64,000 nucleotides of DNA from Thermopolyspora flexuosa (GTDB lineage: Bacteria; Actinomycetota; Actinomycetes; Streptosporangiales; Streptosporangiaceae), in assembly GCF_006716785.1 (NCBI RefSeq), contig NZ_VFPQ01000001.1, positions 1,674,001 to 1,738,000 of the forward strand, written 5' to 3'. Under the pieces are notes generated by a model. That model searched no databases. It saw nothing but the letters and a program-made list of their open reading frames with translations, and was not told the origin of the DNA. The position numbers and the translations under genes are program-made. Below are positions 27,071 to 36,551 of this stretch, in pieces; the stretch's first letter is position 1, and every line of letters begins with the position of its first letter.

Positions 27071-28669
27071 TCAGCGCCGGTCCGCGCCGGCCGTACCGGG
27101 GGAGCCGCAGCCCGCGCCGAGCGCGGTCGGCCGCGCCCGGTCCGCGTCGTCCGGGGCCGTGTTCCGGTCCGTCTTCCCGCCGGAGTTCTTGCCGGAGGCC
27201 TGCGGGGGACGGCTCGCCGCGGGGGAGGCGTCCCGCACCGAGTCGGCGATCGCCTTCCGGGTGAGCCTGCGGATCTTGTCCCAGTCCGGGTAGCCGGTGT
27301 GGATCAGCGGCGGCACGAACTGCAGTCCGGTGACCCTGGCGTCCTTCACCTTCGCCGCGACCGGGACGAGGTGCTTCAGCATCGGCCGGGGGATGTCGGT
27401 GCGGAACATGCCCCTGGTCGCCTCGGCGAGCTGGGTGAACCGGGCGAGCACGGTCGCCGGGTCGGCCTGCTCCAGCAGGGCGTTGAGCACGCAGCGTTGC
27501 CGCCGCATCCGGGTGAAGTCGTCGCTGTTGGTCCGCGAGCGCGCGTACCACATCGCGTCGGCGCCCTTGAGCCGCCGGGTGCCCGCCTTGACCAGGCCCT
27601 CGTTGTACTTGCCGAAGACCACGTCCTGCTCGACGGTGAGGGTGAGCCCGCCGATCGCGTCGATGATCCGGGCGAACCCCCAGATGTTGACGAGCACGTA
27701 CCAGTCGACCTTGAGGCCGAGGGTGTGGCCGACCGCGTCCTTGAGCGCCTCCGGGCCCATGCCGGTGCGCCCGCCGAAGATCTCCGGGTGCCGGTCGGCG
27801 TACTCCCACACCGCGAACAGCAGGTCCTCGCGCGACCCGTCCGGGTTCGGCGGCAGCCGGAAGCCGTCGGGGAACCGCCGGTGCATCGGGCTGCCGGGCG
27901 GGAAGCGCACGTTCTCCAGGTTGCGCGGCAGGCCGAACACGACCGTGTTGCCGGTGCGCAGGTCGACGCTCGCCAGGTTGATGCTGTCGGTGCGCACGCC
28001 CTGGCGGTTCTCCTGCCAGTCGCCGCCGAGCAGCAGGATGTTGATGCGGTCACGGCCCGCCCACGGGTCCTCCGGCGCGGCCTGCGAGGCCGCCGTGGGG
28101 GTGTCGAACACGTCGGCGATCGCCCGGCGCGACACGTCCGCGTACCGGGCCGCCAGGGTGAACGGCACGGCCGTGGCGACCGACAGCGCGCCCGCCACCA
28201 CGCCGGTGACGATCTGGCCGCCCGCCCGCAGCTCGCCCGGGCGCAGCACCACGTACGAGTGCACGATCAGCGCGAACCACGCCAGCGCGATCACGATCGC
28301 GGCGATCGAGATCGTGCCCAGCCACTCCAGCGCCCGGCCCAGCAGATCGGCGTCCGCGGTCAGCGCCACCGCGACGGCGCCCGCGACGAGCACGGCGTAG
28401 ACGCCGAGCAGCGCGAACCCGGTCCGCCGCCATCCCGCGCGCAGGTGCGCGGCGCCCGGGAGCACGGCGGACAGCGCCGTCCACCCGATCACGGCGAGGG
28501 CCCGGCGCGCCGAGGCGCGCCCGCGCGGCGGCGGCGCGGCCCGGGACGGCGTGCCGGCGGATGCGGTTCGGTTGCGGGAGGTGTCCTCGGCCGGGGGCGA
28601 TCCGGCGCCCATGGCGGTGGGCTTCGTGGGATCCGCCCCGTTCCCCGGCGGTGTGCTGCGTGTCGACAC
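27071..28669 (-). CDS. LytR-CpsA-Psr (LCP) family cell-wall ligase
   Basis: 532-residue membrane protein, expected to transfer phosphate-linked glycopolymers to peptidoglycan. The cytoplasmic N-terminus is Ser/Pro/Arg-rich; four membrane helices lie near 56-75, 83-103, 117-140 and 152-172, more than the single anchor of most LCP proteins. The extracellular LCP domain follows: INILLLGGD, GVRTDSINLASVD at 224-236, GLPRNLENV, DAIGGLTLTVE, and MWYARSRTNSDDFTRMRRQRCVL. A disordered, charged C-terminal tail ends it. The start is GTG 28669 with AGAGGAGT just upstream; -10 TACGCT lies about 30 bp before it. Confidence 0.9.
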   Translation of the reverse strand: MSTRSTPPGNGADPTKPTAMGAGSPPAEDTSRNRTASAGTPSRAAPPPRGRASARRALAVIGWTALSAVLPGAAHLRAGWRRTGFALLGVYAVLVAGAVAVALTADADLLGRALEWLGTISIAAIVIALAWFALIVHSYVVLRPGELRAGGQIVTGVVAGALSVATAVPFTLAARYADVSRRAIADVFDTPTAASQAAPEDPWAGRDRINILLLGGDWQENRQGVRTDSINLASVDLRTGNTVVFGLPRNLENVRFPPGSPMHRRFPDGFRLPPNPDGSREDLLFAVWEYADRHPEIFGGRTGMGPEALKDAVGHTLGLKVDWYVLVNIWGFARIIDAIGGLTLTVEQDVVFGKYNEGLVKAGTRRLKGADAMWYARSRTNSDDFTRMRRQRCVLNALLEQADPATVLARFTQLAEATRGMFRTDIPRPMLKHLVPVAAKVKDARVTGLQFVPPLIHTGYPDWDKIRRLTRKAIADSVRDASPAASRPPQASGKNSGGKTDRNTAPDDADRARPTALGAGCGSPGTAGADRR

Positions 28670-28695
28670 TCCTCTTCCCCTCTGGTCGAAGGGGG

Positions 28696-28701
28696 AGCGT
28701 A
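28696..28701 (-). promoter_or_regulatory. -10 box TACGCT of the LCP gene
   Basis: Read on the minus strand this is TACGCT, giving a predicted leader of about 20 nt with a ribosome site. The same hexamer precedes the DUF202 and histidine kinase genes. Confidence 0.5.
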
Positions 28702-28727
28702 TTCAGTGTCCTCTCGTTGTTTAGGGG

Positions 28728-28739
28728 GTTCACGTGAAC
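28728..28739. promoter_or_regulatory. Perfect 12-bp palindrome upstream of LCP gene
   Basis: GTTCACGTGAAC is fully self-complementary and sits about 30 bp upstream of the TACGCT -10 box, where an activator or repressor could bind. Confidence 0.55.
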
Positions 28740-28818
28740 ACGCCGGGAAGGATCGGGACATCCGGCCAACGATGTGGCAAAGGGCCGGTAAACGGTGACT
28801 TCGGGCCTTGGCCGCCCG

Positions 28819-30306
28819 TTACCAGGGCAGGGAGAACAGCCCGTAGTAGGCCCCGGCGACGAGCAGCACGCCCGCCCCGCCGAGCACGCCGCCGAGCGCC
28901 AGCCACTGCCACCGGCTCGGCTGCCAGCCGTCCCGCAGCGCCGCGTGCACCGCGAGGCCCGCGAGCACCTCCTGCACCAGCAGCAGTACGGCGAGCACCC
29001 GGACCACGAGCCAGCCGGCGAGCACCGCGGGCCAGGCCCCGGCCTGGTTCACCGAGAACAACACGATCAGCGTGATGAACGCGACGATCGCGGCGAGCAG
29101 CCCGGCCGCGGTGTACGCGATGCGCCGCAGCCGCCCGCGGATCGGCGGCCACACCCGGGCGTTGGTCTGCTCGGCGGGCTCGCCGCCGCGCAGCCGTACC
29201 ACGAGCTCGGTCACCGGGGCGGCGATGAACCCCACGGCGACGAGCATCAACGTGAGCGAGAGGAACTCCATGTCCCCGTACCAGGGGGCGCGGGGCACGT
29301 CGGCCGCCTCGTACCGCTGCACCGGCCGGGCCCCGGCGATCGGGATCCCGGGCCGGGCGGTGTCCGGCAGGCCGAGGATCCAGCGGCCGAGCGTGGGCAG
29401 GTACTCGGGCGCGTACGGCCCGCCGTTGATCCGCATCGCGTGGTCGGCGCCCGCGAGGAAGCGGATCGTGTAGTTCCGGTTGCCGCCCTCCTCCAGCGCG
29501 GTGGTGAGGGTGCGGGTGCTCTCCACGAACGGGATCGACGGGTCGGCCGTGCCGTACAGCGCGAGCACCGGCTGGCTGATCCCGCGGATCGCCGGGGTGC
29601 CGTCGTAGCGCAGGAAGTCGAAGCCGACCCCGCCCATCGCCCGGGTGAGCAGGTCACGCACCCCGTACGGCGCGTGCAGCCGCAGCAGCTGCTCGTTGAG
29701 CGCCCAGGCGACCTGGCGCATGGGGGAGACGTTCGGGGAGGACACGAGCACCACGAACCGCACGTCCGTGCTGCGGGACGCGGCGATCGGCACCACCCAG
29801 CCGCCCTCGCTCACCCCCCAGATCCCGGTGCGCGACAGGTCGACGTCGGGCCGGCGGCGCAGCTGCTCGATCATGCGCAGCGCGTCGTCGGCGAGCAGCC
29901 CGAAGTCGCGGTGGCGAAACGAGTAGCCGACGGTGCGCTTCTCGTAGACGAGGGTCACGATCCCGGCCCGGGCGAGCCAGTCGGCCGCCTCGGCGAACTC
30001 CTCCCGGTCGCCGCGCCCCGACCCCTGGACGAACACCATCGCCGGATGCCGCCCGGGCTTCCTCGGCGCCCGGATCGTGGCCTTCAGCGCGGTGCCCCGC
30101 ACCGGGACGGTGATCTCCTCCTCGGAGATCGGCGCGGTGGCGGGGACCGGCGCGTACTCGGCGGCGGGCTGCGCGGGGATGGCGCCGAGTTCCTCGTTGA
30201 GGCGCGGGGGATCGAACGACGGCGGGGAGAGCAGCGCCCCGACCGTCGCCAAGACCGCCAGCACGACGCCGATGGCAACGCCCAGTGTGCCCCGGCCCAC
30301 AGCCAT
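28819..30306 (-). CDS. Alpha/beta hydrolase with C-terminal membrane helices
   Basis: 495-residue protein anchored at both ends. An N-terminal helix (TLGVAIGVVLAVLATVGALL) is followed by a linker and a hydrolase domain of about 300 residues: VFVQGSGRGDREEF, nucleophile Ser166 in GIWGVSEGGW, acid Asp in YGTADPSIPF, and His in GADHAM. After about residue 360 come four membrane helices (for example SLTLMLVAVGFIAAPVTELV and ALGGVLGGAGVLLVAGAYYGLF). The catalytic domain is probably outside the membrane. It resembles dienelactone-hydrolase/BAAT-type esterases; substrate unknown. ATG 30306 precedes the first helix; its ribosome site is weak. The LCP gene follows 149 bp downstream on the same strand. 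Confidence 0.85.
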   Translation of the reverse strand: MAVGRGTLGVAIGVVLAVLATVGALLSPPSFDPPRLNEELGAIPAQPAAEYAPVPATAPISEEEITVPVRGTALKATIRAPRKPGRHPAMVFVQGSGRGDREEFAEAADWLARAGIVTLVYEKRTVGYSFRHRDFGLLADDALRMIEQLRRRPDVDLSRTGIWGVSEGGWVVPIAASRSTDVRFVVLVSSPNVSPMRQVAWALNEQLLRLHAPYGVRDLLTRAMGGVGFDFLRYDGTPAIRGISQPVLALYGTADPSIPFVESTRTLTTALEEGGNRNYTIRFLAGADHAMRINGGPYAPEYLPTLGRWILGLPDTARPGIPIAGARPVQRYEAADVPRAPWYGDMEFLSLTLMLVAVGFIAAPVTELVVRLRGGEPAEQTNARVWPPIRGRLRRIAYTAAGLLAAIVAFITLIVLFSVNQAGAWPAVLAGWLVVRVLAVLLLVQEVLAGLAVHAALRDGWQPSRWQWLALGGVLGGAGVLLVAGAYYGLFSLPW

Positions 30307-30414
30307 CGCTTGACGACCCCGCAGCACGTGTCGAGTTGTCCTCTGTCGAACACTGTACGGCACGGTAATGAGACCTGTGAGGCACAAGCGACGGCGATTG
30401 TTGCCGGGACCTGT

Positions 30415-30420
30415 TAGCTT
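30415..30420 (+). promoter_or_regulatory. -10 box TAGCTT for sbcD, leaderless
   Basis: TAGCTT ends 8 nt before ATG 30429, and no purine-rich ribosome site is present, so the sbcDC message probably starts at or next to the sbcD ATG. Confidence 0.45.
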
Positions 30421-30428
30421 CGTGCGAC

Positions 30429-31556
30429 ATGCGGGTGCTCCACACCTCCGACTGGCACCTGGGACGGACGTTCCATCGGGAGAGCCTGCTCGGCGCGCAG
30501 GCGGCGTTCATCGACCACGTGCTGGAGACGGTCCGGGCCGAGCGCGTCGACGTGGTCGTCGTCAGCGGTGACCTGTACGACCGGGCGCTGCCGCCGGTCG
30601 ACGCGGTGGCGCTGTGCGACGAGGCGCTGCGCCGGCTCGTCGCCGCGGGCATCCAGGTGATGATCATCAGCGGGAACCACGACTCGGCCACCCGGCTCGG
30701 GTTCGGCACCGACCTGCTGGGCGCCGCGGGGGTGCACCTGCGCACCGCCCCGGACCGCGCCTGGCGGCCGGTGACCATCGACGGGGTGAGCTTCTACGGC
30801 ATCCCCTACCTGGAGCCGGAGCTGGTGCGCGGCCCGTGGGAGCTGCCCGAGCGCAGCCACACCGCCGCGCTCGGGCACGCCATGGCGCGCATCCGCGAGG
30901 ACGCCGCGGGCCGCGGCACCCGCACCGTGGTGCTCGCCCACGCGTTCGTCACCGGCGGTCAGGCGAGCGACAGCGAGCGCGACATCAGCGTCGGCGGGGT
31001 GGCGCACGTGCCGGTGAGCGTGTTCGACGGGATCGACTACGTCGCGCTCGGCCACCTGCACGGCGCCCAGCGCATGACCGAGACCGTGCGGTACAGCGGC
31101 TCGCCGATCGCCTACTCCTTCTCCGAGGCGGGCCAGGTGAAGGGGTCCTGGCTGGTGGACATCGGCCCGGACGGGTTCGCGGGCGCCGAGTTCGTGCCCG
31201 CGCCGGTGCCGCGGCCGATCGCGCGGCTGCGCGGCACGCTCGACCACCTGCTCACCGACCCCGACTACGCCCGCTTCGAGGACCACTGGCTGCACATCAC
31301 CCTCACCGACCCGCTGCGGCCGAAGGCCGCGATGGAGCGGCTGCGGCAGCGCTTCCCGCACACGCTCGCGCTCGCCTTCGAGCCCGAGGGCGCCGAGGCG
31401 CCGGCCCGCCGTACCCGGACCACGGCCGGGCGGCCCGACATCGAGGTGGCGCTCGACTTCGTGCGCGACGTGCGCGGCGAGCCCGCCGACGAGGACGAAC
31501 GACGGCTGCTCGAGCAGGCGCTCGCCGCCTGCCGCATCAAGGAGGCGACCACGTAG
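30429..31556 (+). CDS. sbcD: Exonuclease SbcCD, nuclease subunit D
   Basis: 375-residue Mre11-type metallophosphoesterase. The phosphoesterase motifs are all visible: TSDWHLGRTF, GDLYDRALPP, ISGNHDSATR, VLAHAFVTGG and ALGHLHGAQ. It provides double-strand exonuclease and single-strand endonuclease activity and removes hairpins and protein-blocked ends together with SbcC. The sbcC ATG follows the TAG stop with no gap, so the two subunits are coupled. Confidence 0.97.
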   Translation: MRVLHTSDWHLGRTFHRESLLGAQAAFIDHVLETVRAERVDVVVVSGDLYDRALPPVDAVALCDEALRRLVAAGIQVMIISGNHDSATRLGFGTDLLGAAGVHLRTAPDRAWRPVTIDGVSFYGIPYLEPELVRGPWELPERSHTAALGHAMARIREDAAGRGTRTVVLAHAFVTGGQASDSERDISVGGVAHVPVSVFDGIDYVALGHLHGAQRMTETVRYSGSPIAYSFSEAGQVKGSWLVDIGPDGFAGAEFVPAPVPRPIARLRGTLDHLLTDPDYARFEDHWLHITLTDPLRPKAAMERLRQRFPHTLALAFEPEGAEAPARRTRTTAGRPDIEVALDFVRDVRGEPADEDERRLLEQALAACRIKEATT

Positions 31557-34500
31557 ATGCGCCTGCACCGCCTGCGGCTCACCGCGTTCGGCTCCTTCCC
31601 GGGCGAGGAGGAGGTCGACTTCGACGCGCTCGGCGCGTCCGGGCTCTTCCTCGTGCACGGCCCCACCGGCGCGGGCAAGACCACCGTGCTCGACGCGATC
31701 TGCTTCGCGCTGTACGGCAGGGTGCCCGGGCACCGGGACAACGCGCGCAGCCTGCGCTGTGACCACGCCCCGCCGGAGCGGGGGCCGAGCGTGGAGCTGG
31801 AGTTCACGCTGCGCGGCAGGCGGCTGCGGGTCACCCGGTCGCCCGCGTGGCAGCGCCCCAAGCTGCGCGGCGAGGGGTTCGTCGAGGAGAAGCCCAAGGT
31901 CATCGTGTCCGAGCTGGTCAACGGCGAGTGGGTGGGGCGCACCCGCCGCCTCGACGAGGCCGGGCACCTGCTGGGCGACCTGCTCGGCATGTCCGCCGAG
32001 CAGTTCTGGCAGGTCGTGATGCTGCCGCAGGGCGACTTCGCGCGGTTCCTGCGCGCCACCGGCGACGAGCGCGGGCGGCTGCTGCGGCACCTGTTCTCGG
32101 TGCAGGTGTTCACCGACGCCGAGAACTGGCTCGCCGAGCACCGCACCCGGATGGGCCGGGAGCGGCAGGAGCTCGCCCACGCCGTGGAGGTGATCGTCCG
32201 GCGCATGGAGGAGGCGGCCGGCGAGCACCTGCTCGCGCACCCGGGGGAGGCCGCGGCCGAGCCCGGCACCGTGTCCGACGCGGCGCCCGCCGGCATGTCC
32301 GCGGACGCGGCCTCCGGCACCCTGTTCGACATCGCGCCCGGCACGCCGGTCGGCGCGGTGCCCGCGGCGGCGGCCGGTCCGGTGCGGAAGGAGGCGCACG
32401 TCCTCGCGGACCCGGCCGAGGACCCGCTCGGCTGGGCCGACGGGCTGATCGCGCGGGCGGCGGCGCTCGCCGCCGAGGCGGGGGAGGTCTGCGCGGCGCG
32501 GGAGACGTCGGCGCAGGAGGCGTGGCGGCGGCTCGACGCGGCGCGGGCGCTCGCCGACCGGCAGCGCCGGTACGCGGACGCGCTCGCCCGGCGGGCCGCG
32601 CTGGAGGAGGCCGCCGCGGAGCGCGCCGAGCTGGAGGCGGTGCTCGACGCGGCGGCGCGGGCCGACCGGGTACGGCCGCTCGCGGACGCGGTGACCGTAC
32701 GGGCCGAGGCCGCCACGAAGGCCGCCCGGGTCGCCGCCGACGCCCTCGCCCGCATCCCGGTGCCCGACCCGGACGCGCCGGGCGGCGGGGACGGCGCGGG
32801 GGCCGAGCGGCCCGCCCCCGACCCGGAGTGGCTGGCGACGCTGGAGCGCAGGAGGCGCGACGAGATCGCCCGGCTCGACGGGCTGCGCGCCGAGGAGGAG
32901 CGGCTCCGCACGCTCCGGGCCGAGCACGAGGCCCTGGAGAAGGACCTCGCCGGCTGGACCGGGCGGGAACGCGAGATCACCGATCGGCTCGCCGTGCTGC
33001 CCGAGCGGCGCCGCCGCGCCGAGGAGGAGCTGAACGCGGCCCGGATCGCCGCCGCCCGCCTGCCCGGCGCCGAGGCGGCCTGCGCGCGGGCGGCCGAGCT
33101 CGCCGCGGCGGTCACCGCGCTCGGCCGGGCCCGCGCCGCCCTGCCGTACGGCGTCGGCGAGGGAGCCGATGCGCTCACCCGGGCCGAGCGCGAGCGGCGG
33201 GACGAGATCGCCCGCCTCGCCGCGCTCGGCGAGGACGAGGAACGGCTCGCCGAGGTGGAGCGGCGCCTCGCCGAGCTCGCGGCCGAGGCGGAGGGGCTCG
33301 CGGTACGGCGTGACGCCGCCCGGGCCGCGCTGGAGGGGCTGCCGGAACGGCTCGCGGAGGCGACCGCCGCGCTCGACGCGGCGCGGGGCGAGGCCGCGCG
33401 GGTGCCCGCCGGGCAGGCCGCGGTGGACGCCGCCCGGGCCCGGCTGGAGGCGGTGCTGCGCCGGGACGCGCTGGCCCGGGAGCTGGCGGACGCCGAGCGG
33501 GAGCGGCGGGCCGCCACCGACCGGGCGCAGGAGCTCCGGGAGCGGCTGCTGGAGATCCGGCAGGCGCGCATCGAGGGCATGGCCGCCGAGCTCGCCCGGC
33601 ACCTGGTGCCGGGCGAGCCGTGCGCGGTGTGCGGGTCCACCGAGCATCCCGCCCCGGCGGCGGCAGCGGCGGCGGGGCCGAGCGCCGATGACGAGGCGGC
33701 GGCCCAGGAACGGTACGAGGTCGCCGACCGGGCGCGGGGGGAGGCCGAGCGCCGCTGTGCCGTACTCGCCGGTGACCTGGAGACCGCCCGCGCGGCGGCC
33801 GGGGAGGCGTCCGAGGCCGAGGCGCGCGACGCGCTCGAGCGGGCCGAGGCCGAGGTCGCCCGGCTGCGCGACGCCGCCGAGCGGGAGCCCGGCCTGGCGG
33901 CGCGGGCCGACGAGCTGCGGCGCGAGCTGGAGGCCATCGAGCACGCCCTGCGCGAGGCCGATCGGGAGCTCGCCGAGCACGAGACGCGGCGCGCCGCGCT
34001 CGCCGGGGAGCGCGACCGGCTCGCCGCCCGGCTGGAGGCGGCGCGCGGCGAGGACGACTCGGTTCGCGCCCGGCGGGACCGGCTCGCCGCCGAGGCCGAG
34101 CTGATCCGCGCGGCGATCGACGCGGCCGACCGGGCCGGGCAGGCGCGGGCCGCGTACCGGGCCGCCCGCGCCGGGATCGACGACGAGCTCGCCGCCGCGC
34201 TCGACCACGGCCTCGCCGAGGTGGAGGCGGCGACCGGCGACGGCGAGGCCGCGCCGCGCGACGCGACGGCGAGGGCCGGGAACCTCGCCGCGCAGGACGC
34301 GGACGGCGCCGCGACCGCCTGGGCAGGCACGGCCGCGGATGGCGTCGCGGATGGTGCGCCGGGCGACGACCTGTCCGGCGGCGTCGGGGCGGGTGCGGGT
34401 ACGGCCGCGCTCGGTGCCGTGCCGGAGCCCGCCGGGCTCGACGCCGACCCGGTCGACCGGGCCCTGGGCGCGCTGCCCGGAACCGGCATGGCCGCGGCGC

Positions 34501-35735
34501 GGGCGATCCTGGCCCGGCTGCGCGCGTCCGCGGCCCGCGAGCCGGAGCTGGCCGCGGAGGCCGAGCGGCTCGCGGCCGAGGCGGAGCGGCTCGCCGCCGA
34601 GATGACCGAGCTGACCCAGCGGATCGCCGCCGGGCGGGCGCGCCGGGACGAGCTCGCCGCGGACATCGACCGCATCGGCGCGCTGGTGGCCGAGGCGCGC
34701 GGCGCCGACGCCACGCTCGCCGCCCGGCTCGACCGGCTCGCCGAGGAGGCCGACCTGCTGCGCGAGGCCGCGGAGGCCGCCACGCTCGCGGTCACCGCCG
34801 ACGCCGAGCTCGCCGCCGCCCGCCTGCAGGCCGAGCAGGCCGCGCGCGAGGCCGGGTTCGCGAGCCTCGCCGAGGCCGAGGCCGCGGCGCGCCCACCGCA
34901 GGAGCGGGAGGCGATGGCCGAGCGGCTGCGCGAGCTCGACGGCGAGCGGATCGCGGTCACCCGGCTGCTTCAGGACCCCGAGCTCGTCGCCGCGGCGGCC
35001 GAGCCCGAGCCGGACCTCGCCGCGCTCGAGGCCGCCTGGCAGGCCGCCGCCGACGACCACCAGGCCGCGGTCAGCGCCCGGGACGAGGCGGCCCGCCGCC
35101 ACGAGCGGCTCGTCGCGCTGCGCGGCGAGCTCGACGAGGCCTGGGGCAGGCTGCGGCCCGCGCAGGAACGGTACGAGCTCGCCAAGCGCATGGCCGAGCT
35201 GGTCGGCGGCACCTCACCCGACAACCCGCACCACATCCGGCTGTCGTCGTATGTGCTCGGCGAGCGGCTGCGGCAGGTGGTGGACGCCGCCAACGAGCGC
35301 CTGGAGCACATGTCCGCGGGCCGCTACCTGCTCCTGCACGACCTGCGGCGCGCCGCGGGCGACCGCCGCAGGACCGGCGGCGGGCTCGGCCTGCGCGTAC
35401 TCGACGGCTGGACCGGCGTCGACCGCGACCCGGCCACCCTGTCCGGCGGGGAGAGCTTCATCTGCGCGCTCGCGCTCGCCCTCGGCCTCGCCGACGTGGT
35501 CGCCGCCGAGGCGGGCGGGGTCGAGATCGGCACGCTCTTCGTCGACGAGGGCTTCGGCACGCTCGACGAGGACACCCTCGACGGCGTGCTCGACATCCTC
35601 GACGAGCTGCGCTCCGGCGGCCGCACCGTCGGCATCGTCAGCCACGTCGCCGAGCTGCGCACCCGGATCAAGGCCCGGCTCCAGGTTGACAAGGGCCGCA
35701 CCGGCTCCACGCTGCGGGTGATCGCCGCGGCCTGA
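31557..35735 (+). CDS. sbcC: Exonuclease SbcCD, ATPase subunit C
   Basis: 1392-residue SMC/Rad50-type ATPase. Walker A GPTGAGKTT lies at 35-43; long Glu/Ala/Arg-rich coiled-coil arms flank the zinc hook CAVC (Cys689 and Cys692). The C-terminal half has the signature LSGGESF near 1295 and Walker B FVDEGFGTLDEDTLD. It is longer than the usual 1000-1050 residues; Ala/Gly/Pro-rich insertions around 230-280 and 890-970 (for example AAPAGMSADAASGTLFDIA) interrupt the coils. GGAGG lies 13 nt before the ATG, inside the end of sbcD. With SbcD it forms a clamp that opens DNA ends. Confidence 0.96.
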   Translation: MRLHRLRLTAFGSFPGEEEVDFDALGASGLFLVHGPTGAGKTTVLDAICFALYGRVPGHRDNARSLRCDHAPPERGPSVELEFTLRGRRLRVTRSPAWQRPKLRGEGFVEEKPKVIVSELVNGEWVGRTRRLDEAGHLLGDLLGMSAEQFWQVVMLPQGDFARFLRATGDERGRLLRHLFSVQVFTDAENWLAEHRTRMGRERQELAHAVEVIVRRMEEAAGEHLLAHPGEAAAEPGTVSDAAPAGMSADAASGTLFDIAPGTPVGAVPAAAAGPVRKEAHVLADPAEDPLGWADGLIARAAALAAEAGEVCAARETSAQEAWRRLDAARALADRQRRYADALARRAALEEAAAERAELEAVLDAAARADRVRPLADAVTVRAEAATKAARVAADALARIPVPDPDAPGGGDGAGAERPAPDPEWLATLERRRRDEIARLDGLRAEEERLRTLRAEHEALEKDLAGWTGREREITDRLAVLPERRRRAEEELNAARIAAARLPGAEAACARAAELAAAVTALGRARAALPYGVGEGADALTRAERERRDEIARLAALGEDEERLAEVERRLAELAAEAEGLAVRRDAARAALEGLPERLAEATAALDAARGEAARVPAGQAAVDAARARLEAVLRRDALARELADAERERRAATDRAQELRERLLEIRQARIEGMAAELARHLVPGEPCAVCGSTEHPAPAAAAAAGPSADDEAAAQERYEVADRARGEAERRCAVLAGDLETARAAAGEASEAEARDALERAEAEVARLRDAAEREPGLAARADELRRELEAIEHALREADRELAEHETRRAALAGERDRLAARLEAARGEDDSVRARRDRLAAEAELIRAAIDAADRAGQARAAYRAARAGIDDELAAALDHGLAEVEAATGDGEAAPRDATARAGNLAAQDADGAATAWAGTAADGVADGAPGDDLSGGVGAGAGTAALGAVPEPAGLDADPVDRALGALPGTGMAAARAILARLRASAAREPELAAEAERLAAEAERLAAEMTELTQRIAAGRARRDELAADIDRIGALVAEARGADATLAARLDRLAEEADLLREAAEAATLAVTADAELAAARLQAEQAAREAGFASLAEAEAAARPPQEREAMAERLRELDGERIAVTRLLQDPELVAAAAEPEPDLAALEAAWQAAADDHQAAVSARDEAARRHERLVALRGELDEAWGRLRPAQERYELAKRMAELVGGTSPDNPHHIRLSSYVLGERLRQVVDAANERLEHMSAGRYLLLHDLRRAAGDRRRTGGGLGLRVLDGWTGVDRDPATLSGGESFICALALALGLADVVAAEAGGVEIGTLFVDEGFGTLDEDTLDGVLDILDELRSGGRTVGIVSHVAELRTRIKARLQVDKGRTGSTLRVIAAA

Positions 35736-35770
35736 GCGAGCGGCGCCCGGCCGTACGGCACGCCCGCCGG

Positions 35771-36511
35771 TCAGGGGACGAGCGCCGAGACCAGGCCGCG
35801 GGGGAGGAGGTCGGCCGGCAGCAGGAGGTAGCCGCCGTAGACCAGCGAGGCGGCCGCGACGACGAAGAAGAAGCCGACCCACACCGTGCCCGGGATGCGG
35901 GTGAGCCGGGCGAGCTGGTCGGCGTCGGAGTTGCCCGCCGTACCGCGGCGGCGCTTGCCCTGCAGCTCGAAGATCGGCCGCACCCCGCCGACGAGCAGGA
36001 ACCACACGCCGAGGTAGGCCACCACGCCCTGCACCTCGTCGGGGGTGAACCAGGACAGCGCGAACAGCGCGCCGCCGACCACGAGCAGGGAGACCGCGCC
36101 GAACACGTTCCGGATCAGCAGCAGCATGCCCGCGAGCAGCACGAGCGCGCCCCACAGCAGCACCCGGACGTAGCCCGCGGAGGCGAGCACCGCGCCGCCG
36201 AGGCCGAGCAGCGACGGGGCGACGTACCCCGCCGCGGCGGTGGCGATCATGCCGAGGCCGGTGGGCTTGCCCTTGGTGAGCGTCACGCCGCTGGTGTCCG
36301 AGTGCAGCCGGATGCCCGCGAGCTTGCGCCGGCTGAGCAGCGCGGCGAGCGCGTGCCCGCCCTCGTGCGCGATCGTGATCAGGCCGCGGGTGATCTGCCA
36401 GGAGGTCGGGTGGAGCACCACGGCGAGCACACCGAGCCCGCAGGCCACGATCACCAGGTCCGGGGGCGGCGCTTGCGGCGTGGCCAGCTCTTTCCACAGG
36501 GCGTCGAGCAT
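35771..36511 (-). CDS. M50-type membrane metallopeptidase
   Basis: 246-residue integral membrane protein. HEGGH at 49-53, inside LITIAHEGGHALAALLSRRKL, is the zinc-binding HExxH of M50 (site-2-protease-like) peptidases. Six or more hydrophobic helices follow, and a basic loop (FELQGKRRRG) lies in the C-terminal part. The usual third ligand motif (NPxPxxDGG) is not obvious, so it belongs to an atypical M50 branch common in actinobacteria. Its start lies 40 bp after the stop of the dehydrogenase E1 gene on the same strand, but no functional link is apparent. Confidence 0.82.
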   Translation of the reverse strand: MLDALWKELATPQAPPPDLVIVACGLGVLAVVLHPTSWQITRGLITIAHEGGHALAALLSRRKLAGIRLHSDTSGVTLTKGKPTGLGMIATAAAGYVAPSLLGLGGAVLASAGYVRVLLWGALVLLAGMLLLIRNVFGAVSLLVVGGALFALSWFTPDEVQGVVAYLGVWFLLVGGVRPIFELQGKRRRGTAGNSDADQLARLTRIPGTVWVGFFFVVAAASLVYGGYLLLPADLLPRGLVSALVP

Positions 36512-36551
36512 CTGCGGCAGGTCACCTCTGCTTCGGATCGGGGGCGGGGGA

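Noticed and set aside
30414-35102. 1562-codon open frame antisense to sbcD and sbcC
   Set aside because: A consequence of high GC third positions; low-complexity Arg/Gly/Leu sequence and no ribosome site.
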